A DNA stretch of 64,000 nucleotides from positions 2,539,760 to 2,603,759 of the forward strand of contig NZ_LMGU01000001.1 of assembly GCF_001427525.1 (NCBI RefSeq), in the 5' to 3' direction. The translations under genes and the position numbers were made by a program. The stretch's first letter is position 1. Every line of letters starts with the position of its first letter. Source of the stretch: Microbacterium sp. Root61. GTDB taxonomy: Bacteria > Actinomycetota > Actinomycetes > Actinomycetales > Microbacteriaceae. The notes under the pieces are model-generated. The model saw only the letters and a list, made by a program, of their open reading frames with translations. It did not search any database and had not been told where the DNA came from. Positions 44,749-52,801 of the stretch are shown one piece after another.

Positions 44749-45642
44749 GTGGATCCGCTCTGGGCGTTTTTCGCCGAGGTCTGGTGGATCGTGCCGCTGA
44801 CCGTCGGCGCGGGCACGCTCGGCTGGTTCGGTCTGCGCGGGCAGCGCACCGCCGCGGCCCGCCGTCTCGAGCTCGATGCCGCCAAGCACGATGTGCGGGC
44901 AGCACGCGAAGCCGTGACCCGCGGACAGGCGGATCTCGCCGTCGCGCACGCCGAACTGGTGCGCGCACAGGCGGACCGATCGATTCGTCACGGGTCGGAC
45001 CGGGATGTCGCTGCCGCACGCCGCACCCTGCAGAACGCACGGCAGACGGCCAAGTCGGCAGCGGCCGGCCTGCGCGCCCGCCAGGCGAGCCTGCGTGCCG
45101 CCCGGGCGACGGTGCCGCACGTCGGGGCCGACCCGTCCGACTACCCTCTGGCCAAAGTCCTCCGCGCGCACAACGCGGTGCTGGTGCGGTGGATGGAGTA
45201 CGACACCGACCCCGCCAAGGCCATTGCGTACCCCGCCATGAGCGACGGCACCGCTCCGGTCATGGCGGAGTTCCTGCACGAGCAGTCGCAGGCGCAGTGG
45301 CTGCGCCCGTCGTCGGCCGACGCGCGCATGGCGCCGGCGGACTTCGCCGCCTACCGCGACGCGGTGCGGCGCGTGGAGCGTTCCTTCGACGCCGCCGAAG
45401 ACCAGGTGCTCGGCCGGACGTCCAATCGAGCGCCCTTCACCGGCACCTGGGTCGACACGGCCCAGGACCTCCTCGCGAACGCGCAGCGCGCGGTCGCCTG
45501 GTCGGCGGAGGCGATCGCGCGGGTCTCGGACGGCGCCGGATCCGCCTCGTGGCGCTTCCCGCAGCGCGGGACGGCGGATGACGATCCCCCGCCTCCGCCG
45601 CCTCCCCCGCCCGCGTCGGGCACCGGCAAGCACCCGCGCTGA
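44749..45642 (+). CDS. Membrane-anchored protein of unknown function, paralog 1
   Basis: The 297 residues start with a short N-terminus and a membrane segment (WWIVPLTVGAGTLGWFGL, about 11-28), then an alanine-rich, probably coiled-coil helix (about 35-130), then a conserved core (about 138-230) containing AHNAVLVRWMEYDTDPAKAI and PAMSDGTAPVMAEFLHEQ, and a C-terminal tail with nine consecutive prolines. The core is clearly paralogous to the next gene. I do not recognise the family. The GTG at 44749 has a -10 six bases upstream. The rest of the protein is predicted to be soluble; its side of the membrane is uncertain. Confidence 0.75.
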   Translation: MDPLWAFFAEVWWIVPLTVGAGTLGWFGLRGQRTAAARRLELDAAKHDVRAAREAVTRGQADLAVAHAELVRAQADRSIRHGSDRDVAAARRTLQNARQTAKSAAAGLRARQASLRAARATVPHVGADPSDYPLAKVLRAHNAVLVRWMEYDTDPAKAIAYPAMSDGTAPVMAEFLHEQSQAQWLRPSSADARMAPADFAAYRDAVRRVERSFDAAEDQVLGRTSNRAPFTGTWVDTAQDLLANAQRAVAWSAEAIARVSDGAGSASWRFPQRGTADDDPPPPPPPPPASGTGKHPR

Positions 45643-45676
45643 GCCGATACGCGGGCGAGCACGCACGGCCTCGGCG

Positions 45677-45682
45677 TACCAT
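45677..45682 (+). promoter_or_regulatory. -10 box of second paralog (leaderless)
   Basis: TACCAT is followed by six bases and the GTG at 45689. Confidence 0.5.
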
Positions 45683-45688
45683 GGCAGG

Positions 45689-46585
45689 GTGCAGCCCCTG
45701 TTCGACTTCCTCGGCCAATACTGGTGGCTCGTCTTCCCGGTGATGGGTGTGGTGGGCAGTGTCGGTGGCGCCTGGGAGCGGAACGCGCGACGCCGGCACA
45801 CGCGGCGCCTCGAGGTACTGCACGCGAAGGCCGAGCTGAAGGCCGCGGCGAACGGCACGGCCCTGGCCGCGGCATCCGCCACCGGCGCGATCCCCGTGGC
45901 AGCCGCGGCAGCGCCGGCGCCGCAGGGCACGCAGCTCGAGCGCCTGTTCGCCTCGCACGATGCTGTGACTGCCCGCTGGCTCGAATACGAGCTGGACGTC
46001 GCGAAGCTCATCGCCTTCCCCGCGATGAGCGATGGCCGCCAGCCGCTCACGGCCGCCTTCCTGCGCGCCAAGAAGCTCGCCGACGGACTGCGGCCCGCGT
46101 CGGCCAAGACGAAGCTCACGCGCGAGCAGCTGACCGACTACCGCAATGCCGTCACCGACTTCGAGGTGGCGTTCGATGTCGCCGAGCGTGATGCCCGCCG
46201 CATCCGGGACTCGTCCTTCACAGATGTCGAGCGCAAGCGCCTCGACACGGCCAAGCAGCTTCTCACGGTCGCGATCGACCAGGCCGCGACCCCCGCCGAG
46301 CGCCAGTTGGCGTATCGCCGCGTACGGCAGGAGCTGGACGGGCTCATCTCGCTGTCCGACGGCGCCATCGAAGTGCTCGAGGAGAAGGTGGCGCTCGAGC
46401 TGACGACGGGCGCGCACCCGCAGGTTCCGGATGCCGCGACCCCGCGGGTCTCGACGACCCCTCCCCCCGCCACCGGGACTGCGGGCGGCACCGGTGCGCG
46501 CAACACCGTCGCACCGTCGCCCTGGCCCGTTCCCGCACGGTCGACGGACACCGCCCCCGGCCGGGTCATCAAGCCGAAGCACTGA
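45689..46585 (+). CDS. Membrane-anchored protein of unknown function, paralog 2
   Basis: The 298 residues begin with a membrane segment (YWWLVFPVMGVVGSVGGAW, about 10-28) followed by a basic ARRRHTRR stretch, an Ala-rich linker, and the same core as the preceding protein (SHDAVTARWLEYELDVAKLI and FPAMSDGRQPLTAAFLRAKK). A further helical region (about 150-230) and a Pro/Thr-rich tail follow. It lacks the long first helix of its paralog. The GTG at 45689 is chosen for its -10 six bases upstream and for the alignment of both N-termini. A terminator hairpin lies 30 bp after the stop. Confidence 0.75.
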   Translation: MQPLFDFLGQYWWLVFPVMGVVGSVGGAWERNARRRHTRRLEVLHAKAELKAAANGTALAAASATGAIPVAAAAAPAPQGTQLERLFASHDAVTARWLEYELDVAKLIAFPAMSDGRQPLTAAFLRAKKLADGLRPASAKTKLTREQLTDYRNAVTDFEVAFDVAERDARRIRDSSFTDVERKRLDTAKQLLTVAIDQAATPAERQLAYRRVRQELDGLISLSDGAIEVLEEKVALELTTGAHPQVPDAATPRVSTTPPPATGTAGGTGARNTVAPSPWPVPARSTDTAPGRVIKPKH

Positions 46586-46614
46586 CCCGGCCCGCTCCGG
46601 CCACCCGCGAACGA

Positions 46615-46646
46615 CGAAGGGCGCCGGGTCTCCCCGACGCCCTTCG
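46615..46646. terminator. Bidirectional terminator hairpin
   Basis: CGAAGGGCG pairs with CGCCCTTCG, and CGGG with CCCG inside it, around a short loop. It lies between the convergent paralog 2 gene and opuAC, eight bases past the opuAC stop. Confidence 0.8.
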
Positions 46647-46654
46647 ATGAGTCA

Positions 46655-47548
46655 CTACGACGTCAGTGCGTCGACGTAGTCCTTGTTCTCCGACATCCAC
46701 GTCTTCACGATGTCCGTGTAGTCGGTGACCTCGTCATCCGTGTTGTACATCGCGTTCTCGAGCGAGAAGAGCACATCCGAGTCCATCGTGAACGCCGTGA
46801 GCCACTCCGCGACCTCGGGGAAGTCGTCGCTGAAACCGGTGCGGGTGACGGTGTGGATCGACTCCGCATCGCCCAGGGTGCCTTCCGGGTCCGCCAGGTC
46901 CTTGATGTCGAACGCGTCGTAGGCCCAGTGCGGGCGCCAGAGCGTGACGGCGACGTTCTCGCCGGCCTTCAGCGCCTTGCCCAGCTCGGCGAGCATCGCC
47001 GGCGTGGAGGACGTGATGTACTCCATGTCCTCCAGCCCGTAGGTGGGGATAACCCCGTCTTCGGTGGCTTCGGTGAGCCCCGCGCCGGGCTCGATGCCGA
47101 TCAGACGGTTGCCGAACTCGTCCGCGTTCGCCGCGAGATCGGCGAGGGAGTCGATCGGCGCATCCGCGTTGACCGCGATGGTGAGCTTGGCATCCTCGTT
47201 CCAGGCTCCGAGATCGACGATGTCATCGCCGTACTCCTCGAAGTACGAGGCGTGCGTCGTCGGCAGCCAGCCGTCCAGGGCCAGATCGAAGTCGCCCTTC
47301 GCGAGACCGGCGAACACCGGACCCGCGTCCGCGTACTCGAGCTCGACGTTGTAGCCCTTCTCCTCGAGCACCTGCTTCCACACGTACGACGCGGCCTCGC
47401 CTTCAGGCCAGCCGTTGAACACACCGATGGTGATGTCCTTCGATGCCTCCGCCGGTTCGTCACCGCCGGCTCCTCCTGCGCAGCCGACCAGCGCGAGGCT
47501 GGCGGCGGTTCCTAGTGCAAGGGCACCGATGAGGTGTCGCTTGTTCAT
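46655..47548 (-). CDS. opuAC: Glycine betaine/choline-type ABC transporter binding lipoprotein
   Basis: This 297-residue lipoprotein has lipobox LVGC (Cys23) and the OpuAC/ProX-like body: ITIGVFNGWPEGEAASYVWK, FDLALDGWLPTTHASYFEEY and TLWRPHWAYDAFDIKDLADP. The Trp residues in the last two are typical of the aromatic cage for quaternary amines. It delivers glycine betaine, proline betaine or choline for osmoprotection or catabolism. The ATG at 47548 has GGAAAGGA upstream. It is the third gene of the operon, after a 100-bp gap with a hairpin. Confidence 0.88.
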   Translation of the reverse strand: MNKRHLIGALALGTAASLALVGCAGGAGGDEPAEASKDITIGVFNGWPEGEAASYVWKQVLEEKGYNVELEYADAGPVFAGLAKGDFDLALDGWLPTTHASYFEEYGDDIVDLGAWNEDAKLTIAVNADAPIDSLADLAANADEFGNRLIGIEPGAGLTEATEDGVIPTYGLEDMEYITSSTPAMLAELGKALKAGENVAVTLWRPHWAYDAFDIKDLADPEGTLGDAESIHTVTRTGFSDDFPEVAEWLTAFTMDSDVLFSLENAMYNTDDEVTDYTDIVKTWMSENKDYVDALTS

Positions 47549-47595
47549 GGATTCTTCCTTTCCTCCCGTGTGCTGTGGCACGGGCGTTGGGGATG

Positions 47596-47612
47596 CCCAC
47601 GGGTACCGTGGG
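47596..47612 (-). terminator. Hairpin between opuAB and opuAC
   Basis: CCCACGG and CCGTGGG form a 7-bp stem around GTA. It lies in the 100-bp gap before the binding-protein gene and may cause pausing, processing or partial termination. No U-run follows. Confidence 0.4.
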
Positions 47613-47648
47613 CTCGTCGGCACGCCGAAGCGCGCCTCGGTCTATAGC

Positions 47649-48554
47649 TCAGCGAGCGGCGGCGACGGTGGAGCGCGCGGCGTCGCGAGGGGGTGCTGCG
47701 GCCGAGCTCGCGCGGGACCGGGTGCGTGTCCTGCGCCCGCCGAATCCACTCGTGATCCGGTCGAGGATCATCGCCAGGATCACGACGGCGAGTCCCGCCT
47801 CGAAGCCGAGTGCGATGTTCGTCCGGCTGAGCGCCTGGATGATGTCCTTGCCGAGGCCGGGAGCACCGACCATGCTGGCGATGACCGCCATCGACAGGGC
47901 GAGCATGATGACCTGATTCACGCCGGCCATGATCGACGGCATAGCGAGCGGCAGCTGGATCTGTCGCAGGATGCGGCCGGGCGTCGCGCCGAAGGCGTTG
48001 CCCGCCTCCACGACCTCCTTGTCCACGCCGCGGATGCCGAGCTCGGTGAGCCGCACGCCGGGGGCGATCGCGAACAGGATGGTCGCGACGATGCCCGGAA
48101 CGACGCCGACACCGAAGAGGAAGATCGCCGGGATGAGGTAGACGAAGGCCGGCATCGTCTGCAGGAAGTCGAGGATCGGACGCACGACAGCGGACACCGT
48201 CCGGGAGCGCGCCGCCCAGATACCGAGCGGAACGGCGATCGCGATCGCGATGAGCACGGCGACGAACGTGAGCGCCAGGGTCTGCATGGCGTTCTCCCAC
48301 TGCGCGACACCGCCGATCACGAGCAGTCCGACGGCTGTACCCACGGCGAGCTTCCACCCCTTCGACAGCCAGGCGATACCCGCGAGGGCGATGATGACGA
48401 CCCAGAACGGGGGTGCCGTGAAGATCCATTCGGCGCCGTCGTAGAGTCCGCGGAACAGCACCGCGATGATGTCGAAGAACCAGCCGAGGGTGTCGATGAC
48501 GAAGTCCACGAACGACTTGACCCACGCACCGAGGGGGAGGCGGAATCCATCCAT
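47649..48554 (-). CDS. opuAB: Glycine betaine/choline-type ABC transporter permease
   Basis: This 301-residue permease resembles ProW/OpuAB. About seven membrane segments surround the EAA-type loop VVEAGNAFGATPGRILRQIQ (about 185-204), and FVYLIPAIFLFGVGVVPGIV and MVGAPGLGKDIIQALSRTNI are family motifs. Its ATG shares one base with the stop of opuAA. The last 30 residues are Arg/Ala-rich and not conserved. Confidence 0.92.
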   Translation of the reverse strand: MDGFRLPLGAWVKSFVDFVIDTLGWFFDIIAVLFRGLYDGAEWIFTAPPFWVVIIALAGIAWLSKGWKLAVGTAVGLLVIGGVAQWENAMQTLALTFVAVLIAIAIAVPLGIWAARSRTVSAVVRPILDFLQTMPAFVYLIPAIFLFGVGVVPGIVATILFAIAPGVRLTELGIRGVDKEVVEAGNAFGATPGRILRQIQLPLAMPSIMAGVNQVIMLALSMAVIASMVGAPGLGKDIIQALSRTNIALGFEAGLAVVILAMILDRITSGFGGRRTRTRSRASSAAAPPRDAARSTVAAAR

Positions 48555-49855
48555 CAGCGGTCACCTCCGTCGCTCGCGGTCTCGAGCCGGGGCGCTTCGA
48601 CCAGTTGGCTGAGCTCCTCGACGAGATCCACCGAGATGGCCGGAATGATCGACAGCTCCCGGGTTGTGGGAGGGACGTTGCCCAGCGCCGCCAGCAACGT
48701 GACGCGCGGGATGATGCCCAGCAGTCGTCGATCGGCGTCCACGACCGCCACGGGGAGCGGACTCTCGATCGAACGCTCCACCACGTCGGTGAGCGGATCG
48801 TCGGGGCCCACGGTCGGCACGGCGTGGTCTGCGATGGCGCGCAGGTCGCCCTGACCCGCTTTGACCGCCCAGATGACGGCGCGATCGCTGACGGCACCGA
48901 TCAGCTTGCGATTCTCGACGACGAACGCCGACGCGACCTGCAGCTCGCGCAGCACCCGGAGCGCTCCGCGCACGCCGGCGCTGACGGGCACCGTCGCGTA
49001 GGCGGGCTCCATCACCGCGCTGGCGGTGAGCACGCGTGCACGATCGACGTCTTGCACGAACTGCGCGACGTAGTCGTTCGCCGGGTCGGTGAGGATCTCC
49101 TCGGGCGTCCCGTTCTGCACGATGCGACCGTCGCGCATCACCGCGATGCGGTCGCCGAGGAACATCGCCTCGTTCAGGTCGTGGGTGATGAAGATGATCG
49201 TCCGGCCGAGCTCGTGCTGCAGCTCGACCAGCTGCTCCTGCATCTCGCGGCGGATCAGGGGATCGAGGGCGGAGAAGGCCTCATCCATCAGCAGGATGTC
49301 GGTGCCGGCGGTCAGCGCACGGGCCAGGCCGACGCGCTGTTGCATTCCACCGGAGAGCTCGTCAGGGTACGCATCCGCCCGATCGGCGAGCCCGACCTTG
49401 CCGAGGATCTCTCGCGCACGCTCGATCCGCTCGGCCTTGTCGACGCCCTGGATCTCCAGCGCATATGCGGCGTTGTCGAGCACGGTGCGATGCGGAAGAA
49501 GGGCGAAGTGCTGGAAGACCATCGACATCGACGAGCGTCGGATCGACCGCAGTTCCGACGCCGACGCCGACGTGACGCTTCTGCCTTGGACCACGACTTC
49601 GCCTGCGGTGGGCTCCAGGAGTCCGTTGAGCATTCGGATGATGGTGGACTTCCCCGAACCGGAAAGTCCCATGATCACGAAGATCTCGCCTGGCTGGACG
49701 GTGAAGCTCGCATCGATGACGGCCGCGGTTCCGGCGTCCTTCACGTCGGCGCGCGTCTCTCCGGCGGAGAGCCGGCGGACGGCGTCTTGCGGATGGCGCC
49801 CGAAGACCTTGTACAGGTTCTTCGCTTCAAGGGCAGGGGAAACGGACAAGTGCAT
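48554..49855 (-). CDS. opuAA: Glycine betaine/choline-type ABC transporter ATPase with CBS domains
   Basis: This 433-residue ATPase has Walker A GLSGSGKST (about 64-72), the signature LSGGMQQRVGLARAL and Walker B ILLMDEAFSALDPLIR, followed by tandem CBS domains (about 275-410) that in OpuA sense ionic strength or cyclic di-AMP. The insert LSAGETRADVKDAGTAAVID before the ATPase core is usual for the group. The ATG at 49855 has GAGGTG close upstream; an ATG ten codons further up (49885) is the alternative. With opuAB and opuAC it forms one operon. Confidence 0.9.
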   Translation of the reverse strand: MHLSVSPALEAKNLYKVFGRHPQDAVRRLSAGETRADVKDAGTAAVIDASFTVQPGEIFVIMGLSGSGKSTIIRMLNGLLEPTAGEVVVQGRSVTSASASELRSIRRSSMSMVFQHFALLPHRTVLDNAAYALEIQGVDKAERIERAREILGKVGLADRADAYPDELSGGMQQRVGLARALTAGTDILLMDEAFSALDPLIRREMQEQLVELQHELGRTIIFITHDLNEAMFLGDRIAVMRDGRIVQNGTPEEILTDPANDYVAQFVQDVDRARVLTASAVMEPAYATVPVSAGVRGALRVLRELQVASAFVVENRKLIGAVSDRAVIWAVKAGQGDLRAIADHAVPTVGPDDPLTDVVERSIESPLPVAVVDADRRLLGIIPRVTLLAALGNVPPTTRELSIIPAISVDLVEELSQLVEAPRLETASDGGDR

Positions 49856-50188
49856 CACCTCGGCGCAGCGCACTAGCTGCAGCATCGGTTACGCCCGGGT
49901 GACAGTCATCGGCGGCGGCACGTGGGTTCCATCGCGCCTGCTGCTCGGGGTGATGCATTTCGGATCCATCACCAAGACCATCGACCATACGCTCGCGGCG
50001 CGGACCTCGCGGCCCAGACGCTTCGATCGCGGACTGGTCGTTGACGGGCCGTGAGGCCCTCTTTCCACGGTAACGAGATAGATGCACTTCGCCAAACCGA
50101 GAGCGATCCTCGACGAAGCCCGACTTCGGGATGGGGTCGTGTGAATCTGCCCGCATGCCAGTCACGGCGCGGGATCCGGGAAAGTGGG
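49856..50188. other. Intergenic region between opuAA and the GntR gene
   Basis: Short overlapping readings exist here, but none has a ribosome binding site, family similarity or codon pattern that I trust. It must hold the opuA promoter on the minus strand; I could not pick a convincing -10 and -35 pair. Confidence 0.5.
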
Positions 50189-50194
50189 TTGACA
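50189..50194 (+). promoter_or_regulatory. -35 element of ytr-like operon
   Basis: TTGACA is perfect. The -10 must lie inside the left arm of the following palindrome, TTAGTT at 50213-50218 with an 18-bp spacer being the best fit, so the repressor would occlude it. Confidence 0.6.
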
Positions 50195-50204
50195 CTCGAC
50201 CCGG

Positions 50205-50240
50205 TTCTATGGTTAGTTACCTGAGTAACTAACCATAGAA
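50205..50240. promoter_or_regulatory. YtrA-type operator, 16-bp perfect inverted repeat
   Basis: TTCTATGGTTAGTTAC and GTAACTAACCATAGAA are exact inverse copies separated by CTGA. The core GTTAGTTA/TAACTAAC resembles known YtrA-family operators. It ends 13 bases before the regulator's ATG. Confidence 0.85.
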
Positions 50241-50253
50241 CGAGGTTGATGTG

Positions 50254-50652
50254 ATGGACGAAGGCAAGGCGCTCTTCCTGCAGATCGCAGAGAGCGTCGA
50301 GGACTCGATCATCGACGCGAGCCTGGCCGAAGAGGGCCAGGCGCCGTCGACGAACGAGCTTGCAGCGTTCTACCGCATCAATCCCGCCACCGCCGCGAAG
50401 GGAATCGCGATGCTCGTCGACAAAGGTGTGCTCTACAAGCGCCGCGGCATCGGCATGTTCGTCGCCGCCGGCGCCCGCGATCTCCTGCTGGAAGAGCGCA
50501 GGACGGCGTTCGCGGACCGTTTCGTGACCCCGCTGCTCGCGGAAGCCCGCAAGCTCGGCCTCTCGCCCGACGATCTCTCCCGCCTCATCCGCCAACGCGC
50601 CGCCGCGGCGCCGGATGCGGCATCCGACCCCACCGAAAGGACCGCACGATGA
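50254..50652 (+). CDS. GntR-family repressor, YtrA subfamily
   Basis: This 132-residue regulator has only the winged-helix domain (about 10-80, with APSTNELAAFYRINPATAAK GIAMLVDKG and the wing KRRGIGMFV) and a short helical tail, the YtrA layout without an effector domain. It should repress itself and the ABC genes through the palindrome just upstream. Such operons respond to cell-wall-active peptides in Bacillus. The ATG at 50254 is preferred over the GTG at 50251, because GAGG is then eight bases away. It overlaps the ATPase gene by four bases. Confidence 0.88.
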   Translation: MDEGKALFLQIAESVEDSIIDASLAEEGQAPSTNELAAFYRINPATAAKGIAMLVDKGVLYKRRGIGMFVAAGARDLLLEERRTAFADRFVTPLLAEARKLGLSPDDLSRLIRQRAAAAPDAASDPTERTAR

Positions 50653-51554
50653 CCGCCGTCATCGAAGTGACCGGACTCACCAAGCGCTACCGCGAGACGC
50701 TCGCTGTAGATGACGTGAGCTTCACGATCGAGCAGGACACCATCTACGGCCTCCTCGGCCGCAACGGCGCCGGCAAGACGACCCTCATGTCGATGCTGAC
50801 CGCGCAGAACTTCGCCACGAGCGGCGACATCCGCGTGTTCGGCGAGCACCCGTACGAGAACGCGCACGTGCTGTCGCGGATGTGCTTCGTACGGGAGAGC
50901 CAGAAGTACCCCGACGACGCGACGCCGACACACGCCTTCCAGACGGCCCGGCTGTTCTTCCCGCATTGGAACGAAGAGCTCGCGCAGTCGCTCATCCACG
51001 ACTTCCAGCTCCCCGTGAAGAAGCGCATCAAGAAGCTCTCCCGCGGCCAGCTCTCGGCGGTCGGCGTCATCATCGGACTCGCCGCCCGTGCGGAGATCAC
51101 GTTCTTCGACGAGCCGTACCTGGGCCTCGACGCGGTCGCCCGGCAGATCTTCTACGACCGGCTGCTGGAGGACTACACCGAGCATCCCCGCACGGTGATC
51201 CTCTCCAGCCACCTCATCGACGAGGTCTCCAACCTCATCGAGAAGGTGCTCGTGATCGACCGCGGCCGGATCATCATGAACGAGGACACGGATGCCGTGC
51301 GCGACCGTGCCGCGAACATCGTGGGCGATGCCGCCGCCGTCGACGCGTTCGTCGCGGGACGCGAGGTCATCCACCGCGAGAGCCTCGGCAAGGTCACTTC
51401 CGTGACGGTCCTCGGCACCCTCACCCCGCAGGACCGGGAAGCGCTGGTCGCGGCCGGACTCGAGGTCGCTCCGGTCTCGCTCCAGCAGCTGATCGTCCGT
51501 GTCACGCAGAACGCCACCCCGGCCGCCGCTCGCGACGAAGGAGCACTCCGATGA
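50649..51554 (+). CDS. ABC exporter ATPase (YtrB-like)
   Basis: This 301-residue ATPase has Walker A GRNGAGKTT (about 37-45), Walker B EITFFDEPYLGLD and the H-loop in ILSSHLIDEV. Its signature reads LSRGQLSAVGVIIGLA, in place of LSGGQ, as in YtrB-like exporters. The C-terminal 80 residues form a small extra domain. It works with the following permease, probably in export or protection against antimicrobial compounds. Both ends overlap neighbours (ATGA), so the three genes are coupled. Confidence 0.88.
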   Translation: MTAVIEVTGLTKRYRETLAVDDVSFTIEQDTIYGLLGRNGAGKTTLMSMLTAQNFATSGDIRVFGEHPYENAHVLSRMCFVRESQKYPDDATPTHAFQTARLFFPHWNEELAQSLIHDFQLPVKKRIKKLSRGQLSAVGVIIGLAARAEITFFDEPYLGLDAVARQIFYDRLLEDYTEHPRTVILSSHLIDEVSNLIEKVLVIDRGRIIMNEDTDAVRDRAANIVGDAAAVDAFVAGREVIHRESLGKVTSVTVLGTLTPQDREALVAAGLEVAPVSLQQLIVRVTQNATPAAARDEGALR

Positions 51555-52246
51555 GCCGCACCCTGAACGTGGTCCGCATGCAGCTGATCAACAAGCAGAC
51601 CTACGTGTGGATCCCGCTGCTCATCCTGGGCGGCTCTTTCCTGCTGACCCTCGCCATCTACGCCATCCTCTCGAACGCCGGCATCAGCGAGGCGAAGTAC
51701 GGCGGCGGCGCTCAGGCGCCCCTGTGGTACTTCCTCGTGGTCGGCGTGCAGGCGCTCACCCTGACCTTCCCGTTCTCGCAGGCGATGAGCGTTACCCGAC
51801 GCGACTTCTACCTCGGCACCCTGCTCACCGCCGCGATGACCTCCGCGATCCTTTCGCTGGTGTTCCTCGTCGGCGGGCTGATCGAGGTCGCCACCGGCGG
51901 GTGGGGCATGAACGGCTGGTTCTTCCGTCTCGACTGGGTCTGGGAGTCCGGGCCCGCCGGCGCCCTGCTGTTCTACTTCGTCATCGCGATGCTGTTCTTC
52001 GTCATCGGATTCGCGTGCGCCCTCATCTACAAGCGCTTCGGGGGCCTGTGGTTGGCTGTCGTCCTGGTCGGCTTCGCCGTGATCCTCGTCGGCATCCTGT
52101 GGCTGGTCGGCAGCGCGAACGCGTGGGTGCAGATGTTCACCTGGTTCGCGACCCTCGGTGCTGTCGGCCTGGCGTTGTGGTCGCTGGTCGTGATCGTGGT
52201 CGTGGCCGGGGTGTCGTACCTGGTCCTGCGGCGCGCGACGCCGTAA
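51551..52246 (+). CDS. ABC exporter permease
   Basis: This 231-residue membrane protein has six hydrophobic segments, beginning MSRTLNVVRMQLINKQTYVW, then a first segment at about 20-40 and the external loop GISEAKYGGGAQAPLW. It is the partner of the preceding ATPase. The ATG at 51551 overlaps the ATPase stop. It shows no similarity I can name beyond the small ABC-2-like permeases of ytr-type operons. A strong hairpin follows 15 bases after the stop. Confidence 0.82.
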   Translation: MSRTLNVVRMQLINKQTYVWIPLLILGGSFLLTLAIYAILSNAGISEAKYGGGAQAPLWYFLVVGVQALTLTFPFSQAMSVTRRDFYLGTLLTAAMTSAILSLVFLVGGLIEVATGGWGMNGWFFRLDWVWESGPAGALLFYFVIAMLFFVIGFACALIYKRFGGLWLAVVLVGFAVILVGILWLVGSANAWVQMFTWFATLGAVGLALWSLVVIVVVAGVSYLVLRRATP

Positions 52247-52260
52247 CCACGAAGGAACGG

Positions 52261-52295
52261 ACGGATGCCGCGACCCGCCGGGTCGCGGCATCCGT
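52261..52295 (+). terminator. Terminator hairpin after ytr-like operon
   Basis: A perfect 16-bp stem (52261-52276 with 52280-52295) has a GCC loop. The stem is built from GGATGCCGCG and its inverse, the string that is frequent throughout the window. Confidence 0.8.
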
Positions 52296-52405
52296 CGTCT
52301 CAACGCAAAGGCACGCGGACGTCCGACCCGCCTTCCTGCGTGAGGCCACACCAGAACGTGTGGCGATACAGCTTGGAAGCCACGTGGGCGGGAATGGTGC
52401 CCGTG

Positions 52406-52699
52406 TCAGCGGCGTTCGGCGGCCCGCTCATGGTGGTGGATGACCTCGGCCACGACGAAGTTGAACCACTTCTCCGCGAACGCGGGGTCGAGGTCGGCCT
52501 CTTCGGACAGGCGACGCAGGCGCGCGACCTGGTGCTCTTCGCGCGCCGGATCCGAGGGCGGCATGCCGAACTCGGCCTTGAGCACGCCGACCTGCTGCGT
52601 GCAGCGGAATCGCTCGGCGAGCATGAACACGAGCGCGGCGTCGATGTTGTCGATGCTGCCGCGCAGACGCTGGAGCGTCTCGTCGGGATCAGTGGTCAT
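52406..52699 (-). CDS. Chorismate mutase (AroQ type)
   Basis: This 97-residue helical protein converts chorismate to prephenate for Phe and Tyr synthesis. LQRLRGSIDNIDAALVFMLA, the basic FRCTQQVGVLKAEFGMPPSD and the DPAREEHQVARLRRLSEEAD helix match the AroQ fold with its conserved Arg, Lys and Glu/Gln positions. The ATG at 52699 has GAGGAGG upstream; a longer frame to 52762 lacks a ribosome binding site. It is divergent from the AI-2E-type transporter gene. Confidence 0.87.
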   Translation of the reverse strand: MTTDPDETLQRLRGSIDNIDAALVFMLAERFRCTQQVGVLKAEFGMPPSDPAREEHQVARLRRLSEEADLDPAFAEKWFNFVVAEVIHHHERAAERR

Positions 52700-52789
52700 G
52701 GCGCCCTCCTCGGGAATCGACGATACCCGGTCCGGTTGCCATCCCGGCGCTTCGCGCGACAAGTCCCTGGTCCAGCGGCATGGTGGCTC

Positions 52790-52795
52790 TAGAGT
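52790..52795 (+). promoter_or_regulatory. -10 box of AI-2E-type transporter gene (leaderless)
   Basis: TAGAGT is followed by six bases and the ATG at 52802. Confidence 0.55.
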
Positions 52796-52801
52796 GTGTG
52801 C

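Noticed and set aside
42031..46119. A 4-kb minus-strand open frame continuous with the acyl-CoA dehydrogenase
   Set aside because: It is antisense to purL and the two paralogs, has no family similarity or ribosome binding site, and is a product of high GC at codon positions. The real gene starts at 42030.
49889..50195. Short minus-strand readings upstream of opuAA
   Set aside because: No ribosome binding site, no family match and no usual codon pattern. Probably chance frames.
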